Of a DNA stretch of 64,000 nt, positions 1-11,780 are shown piece by piece (position 1 is the first letter of the stretch; each line of letters starts with the position of its first letter). A program made the position numbers and the translations under genes. Under the pieces are notes generated by a model. It was not told the DNA's origin, ran no database searches, and was given only the letters and a program-made list of their open reading frames with translations. The DNA comes from Camellia lanceoleosa (Eukaryota; Streptophyta; Magnoliopsida; Ericales; Theaceae): contig CM045763.1 in the NCBI GenBank assembly GCA_025200525.1, positions 92,423,044 through 92,487,043 of the forward strand, written 5' to 3'.

Positions 1-276
1 TAATTTTGATTAGTAATAGATTTAGTATTTTCTAAATAAAATAAAAAATAAAAAAATGTTTGTTTCTACTTCTCAAAAAACGCATTTCAAAAAATTATAT
101 TTTCTTATTTTTGGTGTTTTTTGTTTTTACTGAATTTTTTTAATATTTTAAGTAATTTTTTTATTTTTTAGACACACTTAACATAAATACACCTAAAAAT
201 TTAAAAAAATGTAAAAAAAATCTTTTAAAAATTCACTTAATTCTAAAAATACAAAAAAATACAAGAATTCAATACA

Positions 277-2075
277 TCTATCTATCTATCTATACTATAT
301 ATTAAGCAAAAGGGGGTTTTTAACCCCACGGCCTGTGGAAGCTTCAATATGCCAATCCTAATTTTCTAATTTTTTGCTTTTTAAAAAAAAAAAAAATTTA
401 ACCTCAGCATTTATTAACTTCTCCCAATCCAACCTAAACATTTATTGACTTCTCTCAACCCACAAATCCTTTTGACCTCTCTCATAATTACTGCAGCACT
501 CTTTTCAATTTCTTCTATACACATGGTTACACAAAAAAATAAAGAAGATAAGAATTTAACTATGGATTTCAAAAATATAAAACATCGAAATTTGAATAAT
601 AATTTAGTAATATAATTATGTTTTTTTTTATGTTTATCTATCAAAATTTTAAATCACTTAATGAGACAAATTAATTAATTTTCTAAAATTATTGATTTAT
701 TAACGGATTTAAAATTTTGATATATATACATCAGAAAAAATAGATAATTATATTACTAAATCATAATTCAAATGTAGATATTATCATATTTTTTTAGATT
801 CATATTTAAATTCTTATCTTTTTTTATTGTTGTGTGGTTTCTATTCGGGGTCTTTTTTTTTTTTTTTTTCTTTTCAATTTATTTAAGATGGAGTTGTGGG
901 TATCTTTTTTTTTTTTAATTTAATTTATCTGTGATTTCTATTTGTTTTTAATTATTATTATTTAGGTAAGTTATGATGTGAGTTAGATATGTGATACACA
1001 TGTAAGTTTAATTGATTAAAAGTATAATGGTGGGAGATATTTTCAAATTATATTTGTTTAGATAAACTTTCAAGAATTTTAAAATTAAAATTGGATATTG
1101 AGATGCAAAGAAAGATTTTAATTGAATAAATAAAAATCAAATTTATTAATTTTATTTGTTTGTATATCTGATTTTTAGTTTTTTTTTTTTTTTTTTGGTT
1201 TGGTTATAATATAATATATAAAATATAGATAGATATCTACAACTTTGATAAAAAATATTATTTGATTTTTTGGAGAAGAGAGAAGGAATGCATGTTTTAA
1301 TATTTTTTTTAGATCCATATCTAAATTCTTATCTTTTTTTTATTTTTGTGTGGTTTTTATTCGGGTATTTTTTTTTTCAATTTATTTAAGATGAAGTTAT
1401 GGGTATCTATTTTTTTTAATTTAATTTATTTGTGGTTTCTATTTGTTTTTAATTATTATTATTTAGGTAAGCTATGATGTGAGTTAGATATGTGAGTTTA
1501 TTGATTTAAAATTTATTTAGATAAACTTTAAAGATTTTTTTTAGTTTTTCTTTTTTTGATTATGTTATAATATAATATATAAGATATAGATAGATATCTA
1601 CAACTTTAATATTATCTGATTTTTTGAAGAAGAGAAAATGAATGCAAGTTTTAATATATATATATTTTTTTGAAAATTGGTGAGAGGGATTAGGAGGGAG
1701 AGATTATGAAATATTTTTTTTATTAAATAAATAAATCAGTCAATAGTTTTTTTAATCTATTTTGTAAAATAAAAAATCAATAATTTTAGAAAATTGATTA
1801 ATTTGTCCCATTAAGTGATTTAAAATTTTGATAGATATACATACAAAAAATACATAATTATATTACTAAATCATAATCACTTTAATGCATTAAGAACAAG
1901 CATAAAAAAAATTTCTTAAAAAGTCCAACACATATGAATTCCTTAAAAAGTCCAATACACATGATTATTATCAAAATATTAAACTTTAATATAATATTAA
2001 AAAAAAAGACATTTAAAAAAAAAAAGAAGACGAAGTAGTGAAACACAAACCGTGCATAGCACGGGTGATATGCTA
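277..2075 (+). mobile_element. Non-autonomous Helitron (about 1.8 kb)
   Basis: The 5' end reads TC followed by TATC repeats and TATACTATATATTAAGC, preceded by a host A. The 3' end carries the GTGCATAGCACGGG hairpin and GATATGCTA, close to the CTAG end of its relatives. There is no Rep/helicase coding sequence. The interior is partly palindromic: motifs at about 414-660 recur inverted between about 700 and 1860. The final G of CTAG is absent because the next Helitron 5' end starts directly after CTA. Family assignment rests on repeated terminal structure throughout the window. Confidence 0.7.
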
Positions 2076-3125
2076 TCTATATACTATATATTAAGCAAAA
2101 TGAGGTTTTTAATCCCAAGACCTGTGGGAGCTTCAATCTCCTAATCCTAATTTTCTAATTTTTTGATTTAAAAAAAAAATAAACCTCAGCATTTATTGAT
2201 TTCTCCCAACCCAACCTCAGCAGTTATTGACTTCTCTCAACCCACAATCCCTTTTGACTTCTCTTATAATTATTGCAACACCATTTTCATTTTCTCCCAT
2301 ACACTATGGTTACACACAAAAAAAAAAAAAGGTAAGAATTCAGCTATAGATCTCAAAAAGATATAACATCTAAATTTGAATTCTAATTTAATAATATAAT
2401 TATATATTTTTTTTATGTATATCTATCAAAATTTTAAATCACTTAATGGGACGAGTTAATCAATTTTTCAAAATTATTGATTTTTAATTTACAGAATAGA
2501 TTAAAAAAAACTATTGACTGATTTATTTATTTAATAACAAAAATATTTCATAATCTCTCCCTCCTAATCTCTCTCACAAATTTTCAAAAAAAAATATTAA
2601 AACTTGCATTCATTTTCTCTTCCCAAAAAAATTGAATAATATTTTTTATTGAAGTTGTAGATATCTACCTATATTTTATATATTATATTATAACATAACA
2701 AAAAAAACTAAAAAACTAAAAAAAAAAATATTTAAAGTTTATCTAAATAAACTTTAAATCAATAAAACTCACATGTTTATCACATATCTAACTCACATCA
2801 TAACTTACCTAAATAATAATAATTAAAAACAAATGGAAACCACAGATAAATTAAATTAAAAAAAAGATACCCACAACTCCATCTTAAATAAATTGAAAAA
2901 AAATACCCGAATAGAAACCACACAAAAATAAAAATAAAAATAAAAAGATATATCTATCTATCTATTTATATATCTATACTTCTATACTCTATATTAAGCA
3001 AAAAGGTAAAAGATACTCACAACTCCATCTTAAATAAATTGAAAAAAAAATACCCGAATAGAAACCACACAAAAATAAAAATAAAAATAAAAATAAAAAG
3101 ATATATCTATCTATCTATTTATATA
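2076..3125 (+). mobile_element. Helitron fragment with internal tandem duplication
   Basis: The segment starts with a clear Helitron 5' end (TCTATATACTATATATTAAG). It runs through family body sequence also found at 46651-47870 and 48725-50126. No 3' hairpin is seen before the next 5' end, so it is truncated. A block of about 137 bp ending in the TATC repeat and a 5'-like TCTATACTCTATATTAAGC is duplicated in tandem at about 2868-3004 and 3009-3160. Confidence 0.6.
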
Positions 3126-3674
3126 TCTATACTTCTATACTCTATATTTAGCAAAAAGGTTTTTAACCCCAAGCCTTGTGGGAGCTTCAATCTCTCAATC
3201 TAAATTTCCTGATTTTTTGATTTTTAAAAAAAAATCTTAACATTTATTAACTTCTCCCAACTGCCAAGTCTTACCCTCATAATAACACTTTAATGCATTA
3301 AGAACAAGCATAAAAAAAATTCTTTGAAATCCAACACATATGAATTCCTTGAAAAGTCCCAACACATATGATTATTATCCCTCATAATAACACTTTAATG
3401 CATTAAGAACAAGTATAAAAAAAATTTCTTAAAAAGTCGAACACATATGATTATTATCAAAATATTAAACTTTAATATAATATAATAAAAAAAAGACATT
3501 TAATTCTTTGAAAAGTCCAACACATATGATTATTATCAAAATATTAAACTTTAATATAATATAAAAAGGAAAAAAAAAAGAAGACATTTAAAAAAAATAT
3601 ATATTTAAAAATCACAATTCATATATATAGATAATTGTAAACACAATCTGTGCATAGCACGGGTGATATGCTAG
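3126..3674 (+). mobile_element. Non-autonomous Helitron (about 0.55 kb)
   Basis: A degenerate 5' end (TCTATACTCTATATTTAGC) is followed by the GTTTTTAACCCCAAG block typical of the family. The 3' end has the GTGCATAGCAC hairpin and terminates in GATATGCTAG followed by a host T. Internal stretches around AACACATATGATTATTATC are repeated several times. There is no coding capacity. Confidence 0.7.
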
Positions 3675-5863
3675 TTTTTTATATTTTTATGTATTTATTA
3701 ATTTTTTAAAATATTTTTTCACAAATTTTTTACCTTTTAGATACATCTAAGTAAGGTGCATCTAAAAAAGTAAAAAAAATGTTTAAAATTTAAAAAATAT
3801 TAACTAAAAACAAAAAAACACGAAAACCAAAAAAGTCAATTTTCAAAAAACTTAATCCAGAAAACTCAAACCAAACACACAGATTAGTATTTTCATGTTG
3901 ACATACAGTACTTGAATAATGCTAGATACACTACTTGATATATCAATTAGTATATTAATGAATGATATGACATAATTTTAAAAATTTTAAAATCTTTGTA
4001 ATTTGTATAATGAGTGGGGTCATAGTTTTAAAATAATAATTTCATAACTATGTTGATACAGTAGTATACTAATCAATGCATGTAACATTACCAATAATAT
4101 TTACGCTTAAAAACATAAAAATATATTTTTAACGATTCCACGTGACTAATACCAGTATTAACCTAATTGTATGTAACAATCTTTTAAGGCTATGTTTGAA
4201 ATACTACATTGGGTTAAAATAGTCATATATGACAAAATTGACACTTCAAGTCAAATAGGACAAAATATCACATCTAACTCGTACTCATTTTATTTTTTCT
4301 TTTACAAAAGTTAAAAAAATCTAAACACTTATTTTAAATGAGACTTTTTGACTACATACTAAAATAATTAAAAATGAAATTTTATACATCATCAAGCCTT
4401 ACTCTCAATGTAAATAGGCCGTAACATATATGGTCAAAGAATGAGTCCCTCTATGTGTTGGCCACACAGTGAGAGTTATTCTGGTGACTTGTCAATTTTG
4501 CGCACGCATATTTTTTCATATATATATATATATATATCAATTTGAAAATAATTTTAAACAAATTTGCTTAAATGTAAAACAATTTTTATGGTTATAATTT
4601 GAAATTTAACATCCAGACTGAAATGTGCATTGGGCTACAACTTCTGATATATTAAAAAATTGAGATCAAGGTGTTTAACTTGGGTTTGAGTTTTAATTTT
4701 TTTATCAAAATAATCATTGGCCCAAGCCATGCTTGCTATATATATGGAGTCGTGTTATGTGCCTCGAATATTGAGACGTGAATTTGTCTCGAATTTATTT
4801 AATCGGTTGTCCGGTCAGATCGGCAAAGAGGCTGACAGTTGTGGTCAACAAGGTGACAATCACGGTTGACAAGTGCTTCACCGGTCGTCTGGTCGGTCGA
4901 TCAATGACCACGAATCCGCGCCATTCGCACCTGAATCTCTTGAGATGTGTAGCATTAACCATATATATATATATATATATTTGTGGATAAGTGATTCAAA
5001 ATCATGCTTGTTCTTACTCCTATTTTCAGCCGCAATTTTGCCTTTTTGCATTAGAAAATTTAATATAAGAATTATCACATCCCACCCCAAAGAACACATT
5101 CTACTCTTTATTTATTTATTTATGGAAAAATATCACTTAAGTTTTTGTTTTTTCATGAAAAAAATAGAACTTATTGATATTTTCTCCCTTTTTTTCTGTT
5201 TTTTTTTCTTAAAGAAAAAAACTAATTTTTATTTCACCCATCTTGAAATGCTTATACGATTATTATATAATTTCATCATATTTATCTTAAGAAAATAAAT
5301 AATTTATATATAACATTTATTTTTTTAAAGACAAATATAATAAAATTATGTGATTGTAATTACTAGATCAATCTATTTTTAATTTTTTTTAATGACTAAT
5401 CTACATAACCCATAAAATAAACGACTGAAGTTACTAAAATTTAATCATAATCAGCCTATGGGTCCAATTTAACAATTCAATCCACTTCAATGGACTGGTT
5501 AGTATTGGGCTTCTTTCCTCATGGGTCATTTTTGTTGTTGCTGTTGTTTTGTGTGTGTGTGTGTGTATGTTTTTGTTATTTGTTACACAAATTCTTCATT
5601 TACATATATGGTAGACCTTTTTGTTTAAAAAAAAATATTTTATTTATTTTCAGCAAAATTTGTAGCAGCACCCTAATTCTTCTACGGACACAAAATTGAT
5701 CATAAAATTAATCACATAAAATAATTTTGGCTACACATATCGGATGGTGAGATATCATAAAAGATACAATTTCATTCAAATTGCACCACTTATATATGTA
5801 GTTATGTAATCGATTTTGTAGTTGTACACTTATTGTATATACACTATCTATCTATCTATCTAT
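3675..5863. other. AT-rich spacer without recognised genes
   Basis: I see no convincing gene or complete mobile element. It holds TA-dinucleotide tracts near 4520 and 4960, a TG tract near 5555 and poly-T runs. A more GC-rich patch lies at about 4775-4950. Open frames of 60-140 codons here are dominated by low-complexity sequence, and I do not regard them as genes. Confidence 0.6.
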
Positions 5864-5868
5864 ACTAT
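5864..5868. other. Target-site duplication ACTAT (left), element 1
   Basis: ACTAT directly precedes the TG of the 5' LTR and recurs exactly after the 3' LTR at 11776-11780. A 5-bp duplication is normal for LTR retrotransposon integration. Confidence 0.92.
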
Positions 5869-6415
5869 TGTGGGAATATATTTTCTGAGTACCAACTCGT
5901 GGCCCAGGTGACGCCGACGTGTCAGCCGAGGTGCCACGTGTCCTGGTTGTTATGCCGAGGTCATCTCAGATAGGCCGAGGTTACCTCCGAAGATATCGGA
6001 ATCCGAGATAAGCGGATGAGGGGCAAGAGTCCTAGAATGAGAGAAGACTTCAGTTTGTATTAAGATAAGACTCTTAGAGAGTTTATCCTAATCTTACTGG
6101 GAGTCCAAGATTAACAGTAATCCTGAGTCCATAGAAGTTAGGCTTCTATTGGGACTAGGTTTATGTTGGCTATAAAAGAGAGGCACCCGCATGGGTCTAA
6201 GGTATACTTTTTATGCTCAAGCTTATGAGTTGAATAGTTGATTGATTATCTTTGAGAGATATTGAGTACTGACTTGATCGTCGGAGTACCCCCGGGTGGC
6301 GAACCACCACCGGAGTCTTCTCTTTCTGTTGCAGGTTAGTCAAATGCCATCTATTCTGTCGGTGTTTTCCAGCTGGATACTAAGATTGTAGTGTGGTCAG
6401 ATTTTCACCCACACA
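5869..6415 (+). repeat. 5' LTR of element 1
   Basis: It starts TGTGGGAATATA and ends CACCCACACA. The length, 547 bp, equals the 3' copy. A TATA-box-like TATAAAAG lies at 6171-6178 and plausibly drives element transcription. Sequence similarity to the LTR of element 2 places both in one family. Confidence 0.93.
6171..6178 (+). promoter_or_regulatory. TATA box in the 5' LTR of element 1
   Basis: TATAAAAG lies in the LTR at the position where element 2 has the same motif on the opposite strand (15177-15184 and 25353-25360). Conservation between the two elements supports a core promoter role. Confidence 0.6.
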
Positions 6416-6418
6416 ATT

Positions 6419-6434
6419 TGGCGCCGTCTGTAGG
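6419..6434 (+). promoter_or_regulatory. Primer-binding site of element 1
   Basis: TGGCGCCGTCTGTAGG begins three bases after the 5' LTR. It matches the site in element 2 (TGGCACCGTCTGTGGG) with two mismatches. The priming tRNA was not determined here. Confidence 0.8.
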
Positions 6435-6512
6435 AAAGAAAGAAGAATAGATGGCCAATGAAAGAAAGAAGAATAGATGACCAATGAAAGAAAGAAGAAT
6501 AGATGGCCAATG
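6427..6512 (+). repeat. Tandem triplication in the element 1 leader
   Basis: A unit of about 27 bp containing GAAAGAAAGAAGAATAGATG and ending in GCCAATG or ACCAATG repeats three times right after the primer site. In element 2 the gag start codon lies at the matching place (ATGGCC), so the gag start region has been triplicated and interrupted by stops here. Confidence 0.7.
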
Positions 6513-6520
6513 ACGGATAG

Positions 6521-6823
6521 AAGGATCAGATTGGAGACAATGCTCCTACTGGGAGTGGGAGACCTATCAACCCCGATGATGAAGGGGACGACCGCAACAA
6601 AGAAACTCGTGACCAGAGTCACGGAGTGAAAGACGCCAGCCAGAAAGGTGACGCACCAAAGACAACAGATCGAAGCAGATACTACAACGAAGATGACCTC
6701 CAGGTATGGAAGGACAGATACTTGTGGAGGAACGAAGACCCTTCTAAAAGGGAGGCAAAGACAGGGGGCATGAGCGATCCTAAAGAGATAACATTCAAGT
6801 ATAGAAGAACTCATCCTAAGTGA
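6521..6823 (+). pseudogene. gag: gag N-terminal remnant of element 1
   Basis: The frame is open from 6521 to 6823 without an ATG at its start. It shares GSGRP, ETRDQ and YYNEDDLQ with the gag N-terminus of element 2 (25088 downward). In element 2 the codon two positions after DDLQ is a stop, while here it encodes tryptophan. The rest of gag (capsid-like region and zinc knuckle) is missing. Gag normally forms the virus-like particle. This stub could not do so alone and may persist as part of a packaging signal, which is inference. Confidence 0.7.
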
Positions 6824-7100
6824 GCAGATCCTGGATTCCAGATCTTGGATCCTGGATCCAAGAAAACATGATCTCAGCCTAGACAAGTAGGCCCAAGAAG
6901 ACGAGAGCTTAGCCTAAGTGAGCAGATCCCGAATTCTAGATCCCGGATCCTAGAAGACATGATCTCGGCCTAGATGAGTAGGTCCGAGAAGGGAAGAGCT
7001 CAACTTGAGTGAGCAGATCCAAGATTCTAGCAGACAAGATCTCGGCACTTAAGTTTGAGAAGAGAAGAGCTCAGTGAGCAGATCTCAGATCCCAGAAGAT
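6821..7100 (+). repeat. Degenerate tandem repeats of about 100 bp
   Basis: Units beginning around GTGAGCAGATCC, with GGATCC/AGATCT-like palindromic words and GATCTCGGCCTAGA, recur three to four times with deletions. They sit between the gag remnant and the minisatellite of element 1. No coding function is seen. Confidence 0.6.
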
Positions 7101-7209
7101 AAAAAAGAAAACACACAAGGTTGGACTGCAGTTAGCCAAGTTGAAGACCTTTTATAAGGTTCGCAAAGGAGTGTATGGAAGCCATGCAGGGGGCAGAGAG
7201 AAGAAGAAT

Positions 7210-9470
7210 ATGTTTACCACTTGTTGAAATTTGTAGCAATTTACAAGTTGGTTAAACCGATACGATATTTACCACTTGTTGAAATTTGTAGCAATTTACA
7301 AGTTGGTTAAACCAATATGATGTTTACCACTTGTTGAAATTTGTAGCAATTTACAAGTTGGTTAAACCGATGTGATATTTAACACTTGTTGAAATTCTGT
7401 GTGAATTTACAAGTTGAAGTTAAACTGAGATGATATTTAACACTTGTTAAAATTCTGTGTGAATTTACAAGTTGAAGTTAAACCGAGATGATGTTTAACA
7501 CTTGTTGAAATTCTGTGTGAATTTACAAGTTGAAGTTAAACCGATGTAATATTTAACACTTGTTGAAATTCTGTGTGAATTTACAAGTTGAAGTTAAACT
7601 GAGATGATATTTAACACTTGTTAAAATTCTGTGTGAATTTACAAGTTGAAGTTAAATCGAGATGATGTTTAACACTTGTTGAAATTCTGTGTGAATTTAC
7701 AAGTTGAAGTTAAACCGATGTAATATTTAACACTTGTTGAAATTCTGTGTGAATTTACAAGTTGAAGTTAAACCGAGATGATGTTTAAAACTTGTTGAAA
7801 TTCTGTGTGAATTTACAAGTTGAAGTTAAACAGAGATGATGTTTAACACTTGTTGAAATTCTGTGTGAATTTACAAGTTGAAGTTAAACCGATGTGATAT
7901 TTAACACTTGTTGAAATTCTGTGTGAATTTACAAGTTGAAGTTAAACCGAGATGATGTTTAAAACTTGTTGAAATTCTGTGTGAATTTACAAGTTGAAGT
8001 TAAATCGATGTGATATTTAACACTTGTTGAAATTCTGTGTGAATTTATAAGTTGAAGTTAAACCGAGATGATGTTTAAAACTTGTTAAAATTCTGTGTGA
8101 ATTTACAAGTTGAAGTTAAACCGAGATAATGTTTAAAACTTGTTAAAATTCTGTGTGAATTTATAAGTTGAAGTTAAACCGAGATGATGTTTAACACTTG
8201 TTGAAATTCTGTGTGAATTTACAAGTTGAAGTTAAACCGATGTGATATTTAACACTTGTTGAAATTTTGTGTGAATTTACAAGTTGAAATTAAACCGAGA
8301 TGATGTTTAAAACTTATTGAAATTCTGTGTGAATTTACAAGTTGAAGTTAAACTAAGATGATGTTTAACACTTGTTGAAATTCTGTATGAATTTACAAGT
8401 TGAAGTTAAACCGATGTGATATTTAACACTTGTTGAAATTCTGTGTGAATTTACAAGTTGAAGTTAAACCGAGATGATGTTTAAAACTTGTTGAAATTCT
8501 GTGTGAATTTACAAGTTGAAGTTAAACCGAGATGATATTTAACACTTGTTGACATTCTGTGTGAATTTACAAGTTGAAGTTAAACCGAGATGATGTTTAA
8601 CACTTGTTGAAATCCTGTGTGAATTTACAAGTTGAAGTTAAACCGATGTGATATTTAAAACTTGTTGAAATTCTGTGTGAATTTACAAGTTGAAATTAAA
8701 CCGAGATGATATTTAACACTTGTTGAATTCTGTGTGAATTTACAAGTTGAAGTTAAACCGATGTGATATTTAACACTTGTTGAAATTCTGTGTGAATTTA
8801 CAAGTTGAAGTTAAATCGAGATGATATTTAACACTTGTTGAAATTCTGTGTGAATTTACAAGTTGAAGTTAAACCGATGTGATATTTAACACTTGTTGAA
8901 ATTCTGTGTGAATTTACAAGTTGAAGTTAAACGGAGATGATGTTTAATACTTGTTGAAATTCTGTGTGAATTTACTAGTTGAAGTTAAACCGAGATGATA
9001 TTTAACACTTGTTGAAATTCTATGTGAATTTACAAGTTGAAGTTAAACGGAGATGATGTTTAATACTTGTTGAAATTCTGTGTGAATTTACAAGTTGAAG
9101 TTAAACCGAGATGATATTTAATACTTGTTGAAATTCTGTGTGAATTTACAAGTTAAAGTTAAACGGATGTGATATTTAACACTTGTTGAAATTCTGTGTG
9201 AATTTACAAGTTGAAGTTAAACTAAGATGATATTTAACACTTGTTGAAATTCTGTATGAATTTACAAGTTGAAGTTAAACCAAGATAATGTTTAACACTT
9301 GTTGAAATTCTGTATGAATTTACAAGTTGAAGTTAAACCAATGTGATATTTAATACTTGTTGAAATTCTGTGTGAATTTACAAGTTGAAGTTAAACCGAT
9401 GTGATATTTAACACTTGTTGAAATTCTGTGTGAATTTACAAGTTATAGTTAAACCAAGATTGTATCGAGA
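7210..9470 (+). repeat. Hairpin minisatellite, about 39 tandem copies
   Basis: Three copies of a 55-bp unit (7212-7376, with GTAGC in the loop) are followed by about 36 copies of a 58-bp unit. Each unit contains an inverted repeat: ACTTGT then AAATTC, a TGTGT loop, GAATTT then ACAAGT. Two tail variants, CCGAGATGATG and CCGATGTGATA, mix along the array and hint at higher-order units. Element 2 carries only about five copies of the related unit, inverted, at 19015-19375. Expansion of tandem repeats in the 3' internal part of Tat-like elements is known in plants. Confidence 0.93.
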
Positions 9471-11204
9471 GGAAGATTGGTTTAAACAGTTATTGAAATT
9501 CTGTGTGAATTTACAAGCTGAAGTTAAGCCTAGGTTATGATAAAGGATGATGGTTAAACACTTGTTGAAATTTTTGAGAAAAATTTACAAGTTAAAGTCA
9601 AGCTCAAGCAATATCTTCGAACTTACCGAGACTACCAGGTTGTCAAAACTTGAAATATGGAAAACTGAAGTCTTGATAGAAGACATTGAGAAAGTGACAA
9701 GTCCTAAGCAACACTTGTAAAAATATTTGTTACAATAATTTCAAGTGTTGGGACAAGGCCGAGATGAGCAAGGTTAGAAGTTGTGATGAGGTATTTTTAC
9801 GAAGAGATTGCACAGTCAAGGTGTACTTTGAAGACATGCAAATTATTCTAAGTATAGAATCATACAAGAGCAGAAAAAAGAAGACATACATTCAAAGAAG
9901 AAATCAGAGAAATGTATTTAAAGAAGAAAGAAGGCACCTCGGCCTGAATATTGAAAAATAAATTATTCAGACTACAAAAATGGCACGTCGGCTGGATTAA
10001 AAGCATACAAAGAAAGGACAAAGTACAAGGTACAAGGTACAAGGAGTAAAAGAAGGAAACAAAACTACTCGGCATCAATGGCAGGATATAGAAGACAGTT
10101 GGGAAGACTTCTCAGTAGCCTTCTCGGCCTTGAGCTCAACATCGATCTCCCGAAAAGTTTGATCAAGGCTCTTCTCGGCGATTGGCACCTCGGAGTTTGA
10201 AGGCAAGGATTGAAAGCAAGAATCTGGAAAAAGATACAGAAAACAGAAACAAGAATATAATTCGATAAAGCTATCAGGAAATCAAGACAAAAAGATTGCA
10301 CAGGTGTGTCAAGCCAAGAACAGTGGCAGAAATCAACAGATGTGTGAACAGTGTGTATTCAAGAAGATGATTTGGAAACAACGGGTAAAACAGCAATGGT
10401 GATTAACAATGAAGCAGAGCTTCTTGGAAAGCAACAAGAAATAAAACCAAGAGGAACAGTGGCTTACCAGAAAGAGGAAAGCCAGAAAGAGAATTACTGA
10501 AGTCTGACGACAGATGCGAAAATGACAGAATGACGTAAGCTTCACCAGAGAAGAGGAGCGAAGACAGTTGCAGAGCTTGAAAAGTTGGAACAATGACGGA
10601 TTTAAGCAAAAGAGCTAGAAAGAGAAAAAGCTAGAGGATTGAATGAAAAAAGAGAAAAATCAGAGTCAAGAAGACGACAAAGTTCAAAAATAAAGCCAAG
10701 TGCACAGACATTAAGTAAGTATGTGAAGAACAAGAAAGTAATGACCCAGACACGATGCTAGCAACAGAAAGCGGATATGGCAAGAACAGTTCCAGGCATT
10801 CAAACAATTCAAAACTTGAAAACAGACGAAAATAGAAGACAACAGAGGGCAAGTAAACGGATTCAGAAGAGTTATGAAAGATTGAGCTTAATAAAAGAGT
10901 TTATGAACCTACCAAGAGAAATGAATGCCGATATGAAGATTGCCGGAGTCAAATAAATGACTGGAAGTCAGGAACCCACCGGAGAATGTAAGTGGAGCAG
11001 TTGCAAAGCTCTTGGAGTTTACAAATTAATGGAACAAGAACCTCGGTTAGGAAGTGTGATCTCGAGCAGCTTGGAAAGCATGAAGCTTGATACTTGATAG
11101 AAGTGGACAGTAAAGTCCAGGGAACTTTGAGGTCAGCGAGTTTGATCTCGGACAGAGGGGCACAGATGAACGAACAGTGTAGGTTCTATCATCTCAGAAT
11201 GCCG
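9471..11204 (+). other. Non-coding 3' internal region of element 1
   Basis: No plausible protein is encoded. Short blocks match the reverse complement of element 2: GCAAATTATTCTAAGTATAG-type sequence near 9839 matches about 18900, and the last about 45 bp before the 3' LTR match 15486-15530. The antisense gene that occupies this area in element 2 has been deleted. Confidence 0.6.
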
Positions 11205-11228
11205 AGGTAATAGAACCTAGGGGGCAGT
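11205..11228 (+). promoter_or_regulatory. Polypurine tract region of element 1
   Basis: AACCTAGGGGGCAGT directly precedes the TG of the 3' LTR. The same string precedes the 3' LTR of element 2 on the other strand (15486-15500). It would prime plus-strand DNA synthesis. Confidence 0.7.
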
Positions 11229-11775
11229 TGTGGGGATATATTTTATGAGTACCAACTTGTGGCCAAGGTGACGCCAACGTGTCAGCCGAGGTACCACGTG
11301 TCCTGGTTGTTATGCTGAGGTCATCTCGGATAGGCCGAGGTTACCTCCGAAGATATTGGAATCCGAGATAAGCGGATGAGGGGCAAGAGTCCTAGAATGA
11401 GAGAAGACTTCAGTTTGTATTAAGATAAGACTCTTAGAGAGTTTATCCTAATCTTACTGGGAGTCCAAGATTAACAGTGATCCTAAGTCCATAGAAGTTA
11501 GGCTTCTATTGGGACTAGGTTTATGTTGGCTATAAAAGAGAGGCATCCGCATGGGTCTAAGATATGCTTTTTATGCTCAAGCTTGTGTGTTGAATAATTG
11601 ATTAATTATCTTTGAGAGATATTGAGTACTGACTTGATCGTCGGAATACCCCCGGGTGGCGAACCACCACCAGAGTCTTCTCTTTCTGTTGCAGGTTAGT
11701 CAGGTGCCATCTATTCTGCCGGTGCTCTCCAGCTGGATACTAAGATTGCAGTGTGGTCAGATTTTCACCCACACA
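11229..11775 (+). repeat. 3' LTR of element 1
   Basis: It starts TGTGGGGATATA and ends CACCCACACA, 547 bp, followed by ACTAT (11776-11780), the right copy of the target duplication. It aligns with the 5' LTR without visible gaps. Confidence 0.93.
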
Positions 11776-11780
11776 ACTAT

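Larger units (their letters stand above)
5869..11775 (+). mobile_element. Non-autonomous Tat-like LTR retrotransposon (element 1)
   Basis: This 5.9-kb element is bounded by two 547-bp LTRs and a perfect 5-bp duplication. It has a primer-binding site directly after the 5' LTR and a purine-rich tract before the 3' LTR. Internally it keeps only a gag N-terminal remnant, about 100-bp tandem repeats, a large hairpin minisatellite and a non-coding 3' region. It lacks protease, reverse transcriptase, RNase H and integrase. LTRs, primer site, gag remnant and 3' region resemble the longer element at 14947-25662, so I infer a deletion derivative of that family that moves in trans. By hand the two LTRs differ at about 26 of 547 positions, mostly transitions, so this insertion is older than element 2. 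Confidence 0.9.

Noticed and set aside
4873..5298. 141-codon plus-strand frame in the spacer
   Set aside because: It runs through a TA microsatellite (IYIYIY) and AT-rich DNA giving Phe/Ile/Leu runs. It is not protein-like.
6380..6886. 168-codon minus-strand frame across the element 1 LTR end and leader
   Set aside because: It is antisense to the LTR, primer site and gag remnant, and its Leu/Ser/Phe-rich sequence comes from purine-rich sequence on the other strand. No domain is seen.
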